A stretch of 64,000 bases of DNA. Source: Anolis sagrei. Its lineage: Eukaryota > Chordata > Lepidosauria > Squamata > Anolidae. Positions within the stretch are counted from its first letter, which is position 1, and each line of letters opens with the position of its first letter. Positions 51,926-61,835 of this stretch are shown here, one piece after another. The position numbers and the translations under genes were made by a program. The DNA lies in contig NC_090034.1 in the NCBI RefSeq assembly GCF_037176765.1, positions 3,815,375 through 3,879,374 on the forward strand, in the 5' to 3' direction. The notes under the pieces are model-generated. The model had not been told where the DNA came from and ran no database searches. It saw only the letters and a program-made list of their open reading frames with translations.

Positions 51926-53140
51926 GCAATGCAATGCAATGCAATGCAATGCAATGCAATGCATATATATTCAAGATGCAATGCAAATATATATATATCA
52001 AGATGCAATGCAATGCATATATATATATATATTTCAAGATGAAATGCATATATATATCAAGATGCAATGCAATGCATATAGATATATATTTCAAGATGCA
52101 ATGCATATATATATATCAAGATGTAATGCAATGCATATATATATATTTCAAGATGCAATGCAATGCATATATATATATATTTCAAGATGCAATGCAATGC
52201 ATATATATATATATATATATTTCAAGATGTAATGCAATGCATATATATATTTCAAGATGCAATGCAATGCATATATATATATATATATTTCAAGATGCAA
52301 TGCATATATATTTCAAGATGCAATGCAATGCATATATATATATATATATGATGCAATGCATATATATATTTCAAGATGCAATGCAATGCATATATATATT
52401 TCAAGATGCAATGCAATGCATATATATATATTTCAAGATGCAATGCAATGCAAATATATATATATATATATATATATATTTAAAGATGCAATGCAAATAT
52501 ATATAAATATATAAAGATGCAATGCAATGCATATATATATATTTAAAGATGCAATGCAATGCATATGTATATATCAAGATGCAATGCAATGCATATATAT
52601 ATATATTTCAAGATGCAATGCAATGCATATATATATATATATATTTCAAGATGTAATGCAATGCATATATATATTTCAAGATGCAATGCAATGCATATAT
52701 ATATATATATTTCAAGATGCAATGCATATATATTTCAAGATGCAATGCAATGCATATATATATATATGATGCAATGCATATATATATTTCAAGATGCAAT
52801 GCAATGCATATATATATTTCAAGATGCAATGCAATGCATATATATATATTTCAAGATGCAATGCAATGCAAATATATATATATATATATTTAAAGATGCA
52901 ATGCAAATATATATAAATATATAAAGATGTAATGCAATGCATATATATATATACAAGATGCAATGCAATGCATATATATATTTCAAGATGCAATGCAATG
53001 CATATATATATATATTCAAGATGCAATGCAATGCATATATATATTTCAAGATGAAATGCATATATATATATATATATATGTTCAAGATGCAATGCAATGC
53101 ATATATATATTTCAAGATGCAATGCAATGAAATGCAATGC
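51926..53140 (+). repeat. AT-rich minisatellite, TTTCAAGATGCAATGCAATGC plus (AT)n
   Basis: About 35 units of roughly 25-45 bases combine TTTCAAG, one or two GCAAT pentamers and a variable (AT)n run. A block of about 400 bases recurs: 52240-52510 and 52650-52925 share the order of variants, including the rare ATATATGATGCAATGC. It follows directly on the previous array, whose units end in GCAATGCAATGCA. Confidence 0.95.
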
Positions 53141-53325
53141 ATTCCAAGCCATAGATGGTTGCATCCATTGATACAGAATCCAATGAGATCAAGGGCTAGA
53201 CTAGAACTGCACCCAACGAAAGGAGAGCTCACCAAACTACAGGTCCCACAATTCCACAGCATGGAGCTGTCGCAATTAAAGTACTATCAATCTGCTATAA
53301 AATGTGAAGTGTAGATACACCTTGG
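53141..53325. mobile_element. Right end of the MITE-like element that hosts the arrays
   Basis: 53165-53215 repeats 51750-51797 (ACAGAATCCAATGAGATCAAGG). It is followed by CAAACTACAGGTCCCACAATT and the terminus ATAAAATGTGAAGTGTAG plus ATACACC, resembling the GGGTGCATC-type inverted end. The 50.16-53.14 kb arrays would thus be an internal expansion of one element. Confidence 0.5.
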
Positions 53326-53357
53326 TTACTCTTGTGGTGCCTTGAATGCTACTAAAG

Positions 53358-53522
53358 TCACGGGGCGCATCCAAACCGAATGCAGTTTGACGCCACTTTA
53401 AACTGCTATGGCTCAGTCTGGGAGCTGTAGCTTGACAAGGTCTTCAGCCCACAGCACTGACCCTTGGGCAGTGAAAGTGGCACCAAACCGCATCTATTTT
53501 GCAGTGTAGATGCATCCTTCCG
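53358..53522. mobile_element. MITE (GGGTGCATC type), short
   Basis: GGGGCGCATCCAAACCGAATG with CAGTTTGACGCCACTTTAA at the left. The right end GTGGCACCAAACCGCATC plus TTTTGCAGTGTAGATGCATCC is complementary. Confidence 0.7.
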
Positions 53523-53814
53523 AAGGCAGAATAGAAAGGATTTCTCTTGCAAACATCCTAAAGGTATTGCTGAAAAGCACCAAGCGATCTAGAGTCCGAA
53601 TATGAACGTAAACATTGCTTTCGTCTCGTTGCTTTGACCTGCCTTTCTCCCAACGCATCTCAAATCAGGAGGAGAAGGTACACGTTTGAGGATGATGGTG
53701 ATGATGATGGTCCAGCTGCCATGGCAAACCCCATGTCCAGTGCGGACTGCCAAGAGATGTGCTTCAATCTCCCAACTTGTGCTAAGCAAGGCAGAGAATT
53801 ATGGTAAACAGGTG
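53523..53814. other. Intergenic sequence, nothing recognised
   Basis: About 290 bases, including a short GATGATGGTGATG run near 53690. Confidence 0.35.
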
Positions 53815-54000
53815 TGTTGGGGATTTGGGCCTATCTGCATTTGCCCCAATGCAACTTGGGCCCTCCAGGTGTTTTGGACTCCAACTCCCACAATTCCTAA
53901 CAGCCTACCGGCTGTTAGGAATTGTGGGAGTTGGAGTCCAAAACACCTGGAGGGCCCAAGTTGCATTGGGGCAAATGCAGACAGACCCAAATCCCCAACA
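53815..54000. repeat. 186-bp near-perfect palindrome around a MITE core
   Basis: Arms of about 91 bases pair from TGTTGGGGATTTGGGC at the left to GACCCAAATCCCCAACA at the right with about two differences. The centre is CAGCC-TACC-GGCTG. The inner 60 bases per arm are the CAGGCATGGGC-type MITE body, while the outer 30 bases are different sequence, so the palindrome extends beyond the known element. Confidence 0.92.
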
Positions 54001-54321
54001 TGCCAGTTCCCAAGCCTTTCAAACAAGGGATGCTCATCTTGCAGCGACGAGAGAGGATGCGCAAGGTTGGAAATGTCAGAGGGAGCCACAGGTTAAGCCA
54101 CGTCCGTGGAGTGAGTGCGTGTGTTTGGGAAGAAAACCGGGTTTGCGTGCTTGAAAAGAGCCAAGCAAATCCTATTTGGCCTTGTCACGTTTTTCCGCAA
54201 GTTCGCTCGCCATTGCTTTGCCCATCGCCGTTTGCGACCCCAAAAGTGGTTCGTGGATCGCAGCTGGTTTTGCAGTTGTGAAGACACCCAAGGTTCACTG
54301 ACTGTATTCACTCCGTAGTTC
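54001..54321. other. Intergenic sequence, nothing recognised
   Basis: About 320 bases before the pyrimidine tract. Frames of up to 119 codons overlap the palindrome and have no family features. Confidence 0.35.
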
Positions 54322-55553
54322 AATCTATCCTTCCTTCCTTTCTTCTTTCCTCCCTCCCTTTTCTTTCCTTCCTTTCTTCTTTCCTCCCCCTCCCTTTTCC
54401 TTCCTTTCCTCCCTCCCCTTTCTTATCCTTCCTTCTTCTCCTTTCTACGTTTTCTTCCTTCTTTCCTCCCTCCCTCGCTTTTCTTTCTTTCTTTCCTTCC
54501 TTCCTTCTCCCTCCCTTGTCCTTTCTTCCTTTTCTATCCTTCCTTTCCTTCCTTTTTTCCTCCCTTCCCTCTCCTTCTTTTCTATCTTTCCTTCTTCTCC
54601 TTCCTACTTTTCCTCCCTTACTCCCTTCTTTTCCTTCCTTCTCCCTCCTTTGTCCTTCCTTCCTTCCCTCTCTTCCTTTTCTAGCCTTCTTTACTTTCCT
54701 TCCTTCTTTCCCCCTCTTCTTTTTCTTTCTTTCCTTCCCTTTCTCTCCCTTGTCCTTCCTTCCGTCCTTCCCTCTTCCTTTTCTATCCTTTCCTCTCTCC
54801 CTTCCTTCTCTTTCCTTCCTTCCCTACCTTCCCTCTCTTCCTTCCTTCTTTCCACCCTCTTCCTTTTCTTTCCTTCCTTCTTTTCCTTCCTTCTCACACC
54901 CTTGTCTTTTCTTCTTCCCTCCCTCCCTTTTCTATCCTTCCTTCATTTCCTTCCTGTTTTTCCTTCCTTCTTTCCTCCCTCTTACTTTGCTTTCCTTCCT
55001 TCTTCCTCCCCTCCTTCCTCCCTTTTCTATCCTTTCTTCTCCCTCCCCTTTCCTTCCTTCTTTCCTCCCTCCTTCCTTCCTTCCTTCCTTCCTTTTCTAT
55101 CCTTCCTTCCCCCCTTTGCCCTTCCTTCCTTCTTTCCTCTCTCCCTTCCTTTTCTATTCTTTCTTCTCCCTCCTCTTTCCTTCCTTCTTTTCCTTCCTCC
55201 CCTTTTCCTTTCCTTTCTCCTTTTCCTTCCTTCTTTCCTTCCCTTCCCTTCTTTTTTATCCTTCCTTCTTTTCCTTCCTTCCCCCCTTTGCCCTTCCTTC
55301 CTTCTTTCCTCTATCCCATCCTTTTCTATCCTTCCTTCTCCCTTTTCCTTCCTTCTTTTCTTTCCTTCTTACCTCCCTCCTTCCCTTCTTTTCTATCCTT
55401 CCTTTTCCTTCTTACTTTTCCTTCCTCCACCCCTTGCCCTTCCTTCCTTCCCTCCCTTCAGTTCTTCCTTCTTTCCTCTCTCTCTTCCTTTTCTATCCTT
55501 CCTTCTCCCTCCCTTTTCCTTCCTTCCTTTCCTTTCCTTTCCTTCCTCTACTC
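54322..55553 (-). repeat. Pyrimidine tract, (TTCC)n type
   Basis: Over 1.2 kb almost purely of C and T on the plus strand, in CCTT, CCCT and TTTC variants. Sub-blocks such as TTTTCTATCCTTCCTTC recur about every 100-150 bases. The 300-400-codon Ser/Leu/Pro/Phe frames are artefacts. It lies downstream of the NATD1 polyadenylation site. Confidence 0.95.
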
Positions 55554-55779
55554 AAGTGTTATTGCTCCTTCCCCATGACAGATTGGGGACAGAAATCCCA
55601 CCAAACAAACCGGAAATCAATCCCCAAGGCGCCCCTTTTCCTTCTCGGAGGGGCGGGCGAGGCTGTCTTCCTCCCGCCTTTCCAAACCCAGGAGACCCTT
55701 CCATTCCCGCACAACGGCTTTGGGTGAACGCAAGGCGGTGTCCAGAATGTCCACAACCCTGGGGGCCTCTGAAGCCAAA

Positions 55780-56169
55780 GTGTTTATTGCCTTGAGCACC
55801 AAGGAGCCCCTTCTCTCTCTCTCTCTCTCTCTCTCTCCTCCAAAGACCCCCAAATGTGCCCGCCGGGTGCGCACAAGCCCGCCTTCTAATGCTACTTTGG
55901 GACTGGTGGCATCCAGTTCGTCCGACTTTGCTGAGTTTCAGAAACAAACCGAGTGTCCAGCGACCCCAGGAAAAGAAGACCCAGTTTCTCTCTCCTTTCG
56001 GACAGAAGGCCAGCGTGTAAACAACAGATCCCGGCCAAACTATTGCAAGAACCAGGTGGAAGAACCGAGGAGGAGCCGCGCATTCGTGCGCACGTTGCGG
56101 CCGGCCAAGGCGTCCCGAGAAACGGCAAAAGGCCGACGATCATGGCCATTCAGGACCTCCGCGGCCGCA
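55780..56169 (-). other. NATD1: NATD1 3' UTR with candidate polyadenylation signal
   Basis: Minus-strand AATAAA at 55798-55793 lies about 370 bases after the stop codon. A (CT)n run at 55811-55839, read as (GA)n in the transcript, is just upstream of it. The interval is GC-richer than its flanks, fitting an exon. The true 3' UTR may be longer. Confidence 0.5.
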
Positions 56170-56286
56170 TTAAGACTGCAAACGCTCCAGGTACTGCGGC
56201 AGAGGGTTCTCCTTCACGTATTTCTGGATGTACCAACAGGTGAGGTGGGCTTTCAAGTCCTCTTCCACCACAAAATCCAAGGCTGC
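56170..56286 (-). CDS. NATD1: NATD1 last exon (C-terminal 38 residues)
   Basis: NATD1 is a small (113 residues in human) GNAT-fold protein with a predicted N-acetyltransferase domain; its substrate is not established. This exon reads [20 protein letters not shown] then [18 protein letters not shown] and TAA, nearly identical to the vertebrate protein. The acceptor is CTCTCTTGTTTTCCAG immediately to the right. The upstream exon ends in phase 0 with AKHLAK, so joining gives AKHLAKAALDFV, as in human. The intron between them (56287-59281) is 3.0 kb and filled by a pyrimidine tract and transposons. Confidence 0.95.
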   Translation of the reverse strand, partial: AALDFVVEEDLKAHLTCWYIQKYVKENPLPQYLERLQS

Positions 56287-56385
56287 CTGGAAAACAAGAG
56301 AGGGAATCGAACCTGCGTTAATGTCCCGTACGTCAATGCAACTGAGACGTACAATCCTTCCAGATTGCATAATAATTATAGCCCC
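56287..56385. other. NATD1 intron, short unique stretch
   Basis: About 100 bases between the exon 3 acceptor and the pyrimidine tract. Confidence 0.4.
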
Positions 56386-57258
56386 CTTTCTCATTCCCTT
56401 CCACCCTTTTGTCCTTCTTTCCTCCTTCCCTCTCTCCCTCGTTCTCCTTCCCTTTCTTTTATCCTTCCCTTCCTCCCTTTCATCCTTCCTTCCTTCTCTC
56501 TTTCCTCCTTGACTTCCTTCTTTCCTTCCATCTTTCCCTCCCTTTTGTCTTTCCTTTCACCTCTCTTTACTTCCTCCTTACCGGCCTCTTTCTCCTTCCA
56601 TCCTTCCCTTCCGCCCTTTCATCCTTCCTTCCCTCTCTCCCTCTTTCTCCTTCTTTCCCTTTTGTCTTTCCTTCCTTCTCTTTCCTATACCCTTCCCTTC
56701 CTTCCATCCTTCTCTTCCTCCCTTCCTTCATTCTCTTTTTCCTTCCTCCTTCCCTTCCATCCTTCCTTTCCTCTCTCCCTCTTTCTCCTTCTTTCCCTTT
56801 TGTCTTCCATTCCTTCTCTTTCCTATACCCTTCCCTTGCTTCCTTCTCTTCCTCCCTCCTCTTTTTCCTTCCTCCTTCCCTTCCATCCTTCCTCCTCTCC
56901 CTCTTTCTCCCTCTTTCCCTTTTGTCTTTCCTTCCTTCTCTCTCCTTTGTTCCCTTTCATATCCTTCTTTCCTTCCATCTCTTTTTTACTTTATCTTTGC
57001 CTTCTTTCTTTCTTTCCATCCTTCTCTTCCCTTTTTCCTTCTCATTTCCCCTCCTCCTTTCCTTTCATCCTTCCTTCCTTTTGTCTTTACTTCCTCCCCT
57101 CTTTCCTCCCTCCTTCCCTCTCTCCTTCTTTCTTCTTCCATCCTTCCTTTCCTCCCTTTCGCTCTTCCTTCCCTCTCTCCCTCTTTCTCCTTCCTTCCCC
57201 TTTGTCTTTCCTTCCTTCTCTTTCCTATACCCTTCCCTTCCTTCCATCCCTTCCTTCA
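56386..57258 (-). repeat. Pyrimidine tract in the NATD1 intron
   Basis: About 870 bases of C and T on the plus strand, so the NATD1 sense strand is a purine tract. Blocks containing CTTTCCTATACCCTTCCCTT recur near 56680, 56818 and 57220. It begins 100 bases upstream of the exon 3 acceptor. Confidence 0.95.
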
Positions 57259-57597
57259 AGACGATCATCGTATCACTCAGAGAGAAATTTCAAGCAAGTT
57301 AAAGAGCACATCCTAAGGATTATTTCTGTGTTTGATTAATTAAAATATTCCCATCCAAACCCAAGTAACGAAGGTAAAGGTTTTCCCCTTGACCTTAAGT
57401 CTAGTTGAGTTCGACTCTGGGTCTCTGGTGCTCATCTCAATTGCTAAGCCGAAGAGCCGGCGTTGTCCGTAGACACCCCCAAGGTGATGTGGCCTGCATG
57501 ACTGCATGGAGCACCGTTACATTCCCGCTGGAACGGTCCCTATTGATCTATGCACATTTGCATGTTTTCGAACTGCTACATTAGGAAGAACTTCCTG

Positions 57598-57960
57598 ACT
57601 GGGTTGTTGTGTGTTTTTCTGGGCTATATGGCCATGGTCTAGAGGCATTCTCTCCTGACGTTTCACCTGCATCTATGGCAAGCATCCTCAGAGGTAGTGA
57701 GGTCTGTTGGAAGTAGGAAAAAGGGTTTATATATCTGTGGAATGACCAGGGTGGGACAAAGGACTCTTGTCTGCTGGATCTAGGTGTGAATGTTTCAACT
57801 GACCACCTTGATTAGCATTTGATGGCCTGGCGGTGCCTGGGGCAATCTTTTGTTGAGAGGTGATTAGATGTCCTTGTTTGTTTCCTCTCTGTTGTTGTGC
57901 TGTTGTAATTTTAGAGTTTTTTAAATACTGAATAGTTTACTACTGAAAGCCTTCGACAAT
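57598..57960 (-). mobile_element. Penelope-like terminal repeat
   Basis: GGGTTGTTGTGTGTTTTTCTG, the hammerhead-like segment in reverse near 57655-57693, ATATATCTGTGGAATGACC, and the end GTTGTAATTTTAGAGTTTT. Confidence 0.65.
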
Positions 57961-58285
57961 ACAACTTCCTGACTGTGAGAGCCGTTCAGCAGTGGAACTC
58001 TCTGCCCCGGAGTGTGGTGGAGGCTCCTTCTTTGGAAGCTTTTAAACAGAGGCTAGATGGCCACCTGTCGGGTGTGCTCTGAATGTGTCTTTCCTGCTTC
58101 TGACTGTGAGAGCTGTTCAGCAGTGGAACTCTCTGCCCAGGAGTGTGGTGGAGGCTCCTTCTTTGGAAGCTTTGAAGCAGAGGCTGGATGGCCACCTGTC
58201 AGGGGTGCTTTGAATGCAATATTCCTGCTTCTTGGCAGAATGGGGTTGGACTGGATGGCCCATGAGGTCTCTTCCAACTTTAGGA
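57961..58285 (+). mobile_element. CR1 LINE 3' end, partly duplicated
   Basis: The coding tail CTGACTGTGAGAGC(C/T)GTTCAG occurs twice, at about 57968 and 58100 (offset 133). It is followed by one 3' UTR ending CTTCCAACTTTAGGATTC. Confidence 0.8.
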
Positions 58286-58394
58286 TTCTACATTGGCAGA
58301 AGCTGGGGCTAACGGCGGGAGCTTACCCCACTCCCCTTTCGGTCAACCAGTTCAGCAGATGAGCTGTTTAACCCACTGTGCCACTGGGGCCTCC

Positions 58395-58846
58395 ATAATA
58401 ATTATAATAATAACAACAACAACAACAATCATAAGGAAGTGTCCGACATGTTATCCGATACAACAGACAGCGGAGTGACCTTGTTTTCTGTGTACTCATC
58501 TTTTTGTGTTTCAAATAATAATAATAATAGAATCGAACTGGACGGGGTATAAATAAACTTAATAACAACAATTGAAAGATCGAACTGCAAAACTCTGGCA
58601 CAAGGCAGTCAAGATGGTCCCAGTGGTGATTGGTACACTGGGTGCAGCACGTAAACACCTTGGCCTGCACTTAAAAACAATGGGTGCTGACAAAATTACC
58701 ACCTGTCAGCTGCGAAAGGCTATCCTACTGGGATCTGAATACGTTATTCGCTGATACATCACATTTGGGAAGTGTCCGACGTGGGATCCAATACAACAAC
58801 CAGCAGAGTGATCTTGTTTGCTGTGGACTCATCTTGTTGTGTTTCA

Positions 58847-58888
<42 letters not shown>

Positions 58889-59043
58889 CCTACTCAGAAA
58901 ACGAGGGATCGCCTAAGTATAAGTAAGTCCGACACGTGATCCAATACAACATCCAGCAGAGTGATCTTGTTTGCTGTGGACTCATCTTGTTGTGTATCAA
59001 ATAAATAAATAAATAAATAAATACATAAATAATAATTATTATT
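58395..59043 (+). mobile_element. R4/Dong-like LINE 3' fragments in AAT-rich repeats
   Basis: The frame 58572-58754 reads LWHKAVKMVPVVIGTLGAAR and LRKAILLGSEYVIR, similar to the C-terminus of R4/Dong-type LINEs. Its 3' UTR (GTGTCCGACATGTTATCC, TCATCTTTTTGTGTTTCAAA) appears three times, at 58438, 58770 and 58927, each followed by (AAT)n or (AAAT)n. Around 58885-58925 a scrap of the RTE-like LINE tail (CGAGGGATCGCCTAAGT) is inserted. Confidence 0.5.
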
Positions 59044-59074
59044 AGTATTATTTCCACCCTGGAAATTATTCCAC

Positions 59075-59106
<32 letters not shown>

Positions 59107-59262
59107 GCAGTCCACTTGCTTCACCTCCAACAGAACCTCTGAAGGTGCTAATAGCCACAGATGCAGGCGAAACGTCAGGAGGGAGTGCTACTAGAACATG
59201 GCCAGACAGTCCGAAAAACTCACAGCAACCCGGTGATCCCCGTCATGAAAGCCTTTTGACAA
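59044..59262 (+). mobile_element. Penelope-like terminal repeat with (GATA)n
   Basis: ACCCTGGAAATTATTCCACA, then (GATA)n at 59075-59106, CTCCAACAGAACCTCTGAAG, GATGCAGGCGAAACGTC and AACTCACAGCAACCCGGTGA. It ends about 20 bases from the NATD1 exon 2 donor. Confidence 0.6.
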
Positions 59263-59281
59263 TCCATTGGGAAGGTCCTAC

Positions 59282-59400
59282 CTTTGCCAGGTGCTTGGCG
59301 ATTCCTCTCCCCCGGTAGGCATCGGGGACCTCCGTGTGCTGCAAGTCCACGATCCTCTTCCCCACGTACTCGTACAAGAGGACCGCTTTGTCATGGCAGC
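59282..59400 (-). CDS. NATD1: NATD1 penultimate exon
   Basis: The 119-base exon encodes [20 protein letters not shown] then [19 protein letters not shown], after two bases that complete a glycine codon. The RGRGIAKHL stretch is the acetyl-CoA pyrophosphate-binding loop of the GNAT fold (R/Q-x-x-G-x-G/A). The acceptor is CCTTCGGCTTCCAG at the right edge and the donor is AAG|GTAGGA at 59282/59281. It joins in phase 0 to the exon at 56170-56286. The first exon, encoding about the first 35 residues, is not found up to 64000 and must lie further right. The methionine-initiated frame covering this exon reads through the intron and is not the protein. Confidence 0.95.
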
Positions 59401-59526
59401 CTGGAAGCCGAAGGAAAACAGAAGATGTCACGTCCAAGCCGATTTGGGACGCTGCTTTTTGAGGGACCCCATCCAGTGACCCCCAAAAGACACAATGCAA
59501 CCGCTCCATCTTCTAGGATTATATCA

Positions 59527-61835
59527 CTAACTGTCTGATTCCACAGCAAGCTGGCTTCAGGAAAGGCAAAAGCTGCACATCGCAAGTGCTGAACCTGACT
59601 CGGCACATAGAAGATGGCTTTGAAAGGCAGCAGATCACAGGAGCTGTCTTCATAGACCTGTCAGCAGCCTATGAGACTGTGAACCACCGCTGCCTCCTCC
59701 TGAGAAAAATGTATAATATCACCAAGGACGACCACCTCACCCGCCTCAGAGGAAACCTGCTACACAACAGGAGCTTCTTTGTTGAGTTCCAGGGCCAGAG
59801 AAGCAGAGGCGGAAACAAAAGAACGGCCTGCCTCAGGGGAGTGTGCTCGCTCCATCCATGTTCAACATCTACACAAATGACCAGCCACTGCCAGAAGGGA
59901 CAGAGAGCTTCATCTGTGCTGATGATCGTGCCATTACCGCTCAAGCAGGGAGCTTTGAGATGGTTGAACAGAAGATCTCCGAAGCTCTAGGTGCTCTTAC
60001 TGCCTATTATAGGGAAAACTAGCTGATTTTTAATCTATTGAAGTTTCATATATGCTGACGATGATACCATCACCGCCCAAGCAGGGAGCTTTGAGATGGT
60101 TGAACAGAAGCTCTCCGAAGCTCTAGGTGCTCTTACTGCCTATTATAGGGAAAACTAGCTGATTTTTAATCTATTGAAGTTTCATATATGCTGACGATGA
60201 TACCATCACCGCCCAAGCAGGGAGCTTTGAGATGGTTGAACAGAAGCTCTCCGAAGCTCTAGGTGCTCTTACTGCCTATTATAGGGAAAACTAGCTGATT
60301 TTTAATCTATTGAAGTTTCATATATGCTGACGATGATACCATCACCGCCCAAGCAGGGAGCTTTGAGATGGTTGAACAGAAGCTCTCCGAAGCTCTAGGT
60401 GCTCTTACTGCCTATTATAGGGAAAACTAGCTGATTTTTAATCTATTGAAGTTTCATATATGCTGACGATGATACCATCACCGCCCAAGCAGGGAGCTTT
60501 GAGATGGTTGAACAGAAGCTCTCCGAAGCTCTAGGTGCTCTTACTGCCTATTATAGGGAAAACTAGCTGATTTTTAATCTATTGAAGTTTCATATATGCT
60601 GACGATGATACCATCACCGCCCAAGCAGGGAGCTTTGAGATGGTACAACAGAAGCTCTCCAAAGCTCTAGGTGCTCTTACTGCCTATTACAGGGGAAACT
60701 AGCTGATTCTTAATCTATCGAAGTTTCATCTATGCTGACGATCATGCCATCACTGCCCAAGAAGGGAGCTTTGAAATGGCTGAACAGAAGCTCTAGGTGC
60801 TCTTACTGCCTATTACAGGGAAAACCAGCTGATCCCCAACCCATCCGAAACACAGACATGTGCTTTTCACCTTAAGAACAGACAAGCATTTCTGAGCTCT
60901 GAGGATTATTACCTGGGAAGGAATCCCACTGGAGCATTGCAGCGCACCCAAATCCCTGGGAGTCACCCTGGACCGTGCTCTGACCTACAAGAAGCACTGC
61001 CTGAACATCAAGCAAAAGGTGGGTGCTAGAAACAATATCATACAAAAGTTGACTGGCGCAGCCTGGGGATCACAACCAGATGCAGTGAAGACACCTGCCC
61101 TTGCACTATGCTACTCGGCTGCTGAGTACGCATGCCCAGTGTGGAACACATCAAACCACGCTAAAACATTGGATGTGCCTCTTAATGAGACATGCCGCAT
61201 TATCACGGGGTGTCTGTGCCCTATACCACTGGAGAAATTACACTGTCTAGCCGGTATTGCACCACCTGACATCCGCCGGGAAGGAGCAGCCAATAGTGAA
61301 AGGACCAAGGCAGTGACATCTCCAGCTCATCCTCTGTTTGGGTATCAGCCAACACGTCAACGACTTAAATCCAGACATAGTTTTCTAAGATCTACAGAGA
61401 CACTCGCTGGAACACCTCAGCAAGCAAGAGCCCAAAAATGGCAGGCTCAAACCCAGAACCTCAACCAATGGCTGACACCAAATGAGAGACTCCCCCCTGG
61501 GCGACTTGGAAGGCTGAACAGACTGCGCTCTGGCACCACAAGATGCAGAGCCAACCTTCAGAAATGGGGCCACAAAGTGGAATCCTCAACATGCGAGTGC
61601 GGAGAGGAGCAAACCACTGACCACCTGCTGCAATGCACCCTGAGCCCTGCCACATGCACAAGGGAGGACCTTCTCATAGTAACACCAGAGGCACTCCAAG
61701 GGGCCAGATACTGGTCAAAGGACATTTAATCAACTACCAACCTTGAAAACTCTGTTTTGTCTGTTTGCTTAAAAAAAATGTTAAAAATGTAACACAATTG
61801 TCTGGTTGATACTGACACAATAAATGAAAAACTCA
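59527..61835 (+). mobile_element. Jockey/I-group LINE, RT to 3' end
   Basis: SQVLNLTRHIEDGFERQQ, GAVFIDLSAAYETVNHRC and NLLHNRSFFVEFQGQRS open the RT. The YADD region is expanded into a 136-bp array. The C-terminal region is open for 236 codons at 61019-61729 (KLTGAAWGSQPDAVKTPALA, GIAPPDIRREGAANSERTK, CECGEEQTTDHLLQC). The 3' end is CACAATAAATGAAA. It lies in NATD1 intron 1. Confidence 0.85.
60021..60836 (+). repeat. Six tandem 136-bp units from the LINE YADD segment
   Basis: AGCTGATTTTTAATC starts at 60021, 60157, 60293, 60429 and 60565, with variants at 60701 and 60827; periods are 136 five times, then 126. The unit spans the YADD-encoding bases (TATGCTGACGATGATACC) to AACTAGCTGA. The first five units are essentially identical, so the expansion is recent. 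136 is not a multiple of three. Confidence 0.97.

Larger units (their letters stand above)
57374..58394 (-). mobile_element. tRNA-derived SINE interrupted by Penelope and CR1 pieces
   Basis: 57374-57582 carries the 3' and middle parts (AAGGTTTTCCCCTTGACC, CCAAGGTGATGTGGCC, GCACATTTGCATG). 58286-58394 carries the head in reverse (GCAGAAGCTGGGGCTAACGG, TTAACCCACTGTGCCACTGG). CTACATTAGG and CTACATTGG at the break points suggest a duplicated target. Confidence 0.7.

Noticed and set aside
51934-53262. Frames rich in Met, His, Ile, Tyr and Lys
   Set aside because: Products of the GCAAT/(AT)n minisatellite, not proteins.
54516-57339. Long plus-strand frames of 300-540 codons over the pyrimidine tracts
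   Set aside because: Same low-complexity artefact. One of them runs through the NATD1 3' UTR and antisense to its exon.
59243-59509. An 88-codon NATD1 frame starting at its own methionine
   Set aside because: The first residues are intron sequence. A clear acceptor at 59401 and homology starting at CHDKAV show it is an internal exon.
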